14,487 bases of DNA from Chloroflexota bacterium (GTDB taxonomy: Bacteria; Chloroflexota; UBA6077; FW602-bin22; JACPQP01). Shown piece after piece: positions 14,463-14,487 of the stretch. The stretch's first letter is position 1; every line of letters begins with the position of its first letter. Location of the stretch: the NCBI GenBank assembly GCA_016190465.1, contig JACPQP010000401.1, positions 1 through 14,487 of the forward strand, written 5' to 3'. Below the pieces are notes generated by a model. That model saw only the letters and a program-made list of their open reading frames with translations. It was not told the origin of the DNA and did not search any database. Made by a program: the position numbers and the translations under genes.

Positions 14463-14487
14463 GCCGATGGACTAACCTGTCGTGTGC

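Overview
The window is very GC-rich bacterial DNA with dense genes, frequent 4-base stop/start overlaps and GTG/TTG starts. The order ispD-ispF-cysE-cysS, a short-type GlgP and pyrimidine/purine-tract intergenic hairpins suggest a Chloroflexota (Thermomicrobia/Sphaerobacter-like) genome. This is inferred from gene content and style only, with no marker gene or search to confirm it.

Layout. (1) 1-2686, minus strand: a housekeeping operon read as ispD, ispF, cysE, cysS (isoprenoid MEP pathway, cysteine synthesis, Cys-tRNA charging). cysS runs off the left edge. (2) 2687-3278: a 592-bp divergent intergenic region. It has a good sigma70-like promoter on each strand, a DtxR/IdeR-like iron box at the start of the rightward transcript, a hairpin-rich leader and a GC-rich dyad element. 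(3) 3279-7745, plus strand: a four-gene iron-uptake operon. It comprises an FTR1 permease fused to a DUF2318 Fe-S/FtrD-like domain, two FtsX/MacB-type permeases and a LolD/MacB-type ATPase. This is the core of the Campylobacter p19/E. coli fet-type system, without a P19 or thioredoxin-like gene here. (4) 7962-11649, plus strand: the remains of a defence-type locus. It holds an HTH-SNF2 helicase missing its helicase core, the first 87 residues of a DUF1156 methyltransferase, the first codons of a DUF499-like gene, two hairpin-forming 42-bp repeats, an apparently intact RecF/OLD-like AAA ATPase, a small 80-codon partner, and a DUF499 ATPase fragment without its Walker A region. (5) 11655-14366, minus strand: glgP (alpha-glucan phosphorylase) with its own promoter, its 3' end abutting the truncated DUF499 fragment.

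Most striking is region 4. Several consecutive genes of a recognisable helicase/DUF1156/DUF499 defence locus keep their starts, their order and their ATGA/GTGA couplings but have lost their interiors. Several junctions are in frame, and the AAA ATPase alone looks complete. It could be real decay by successive deletions, a reduced but still expressed set, or an assembly artefact. The iron operon, with its putative iron box, is the most coherent functional unit that looks intact.
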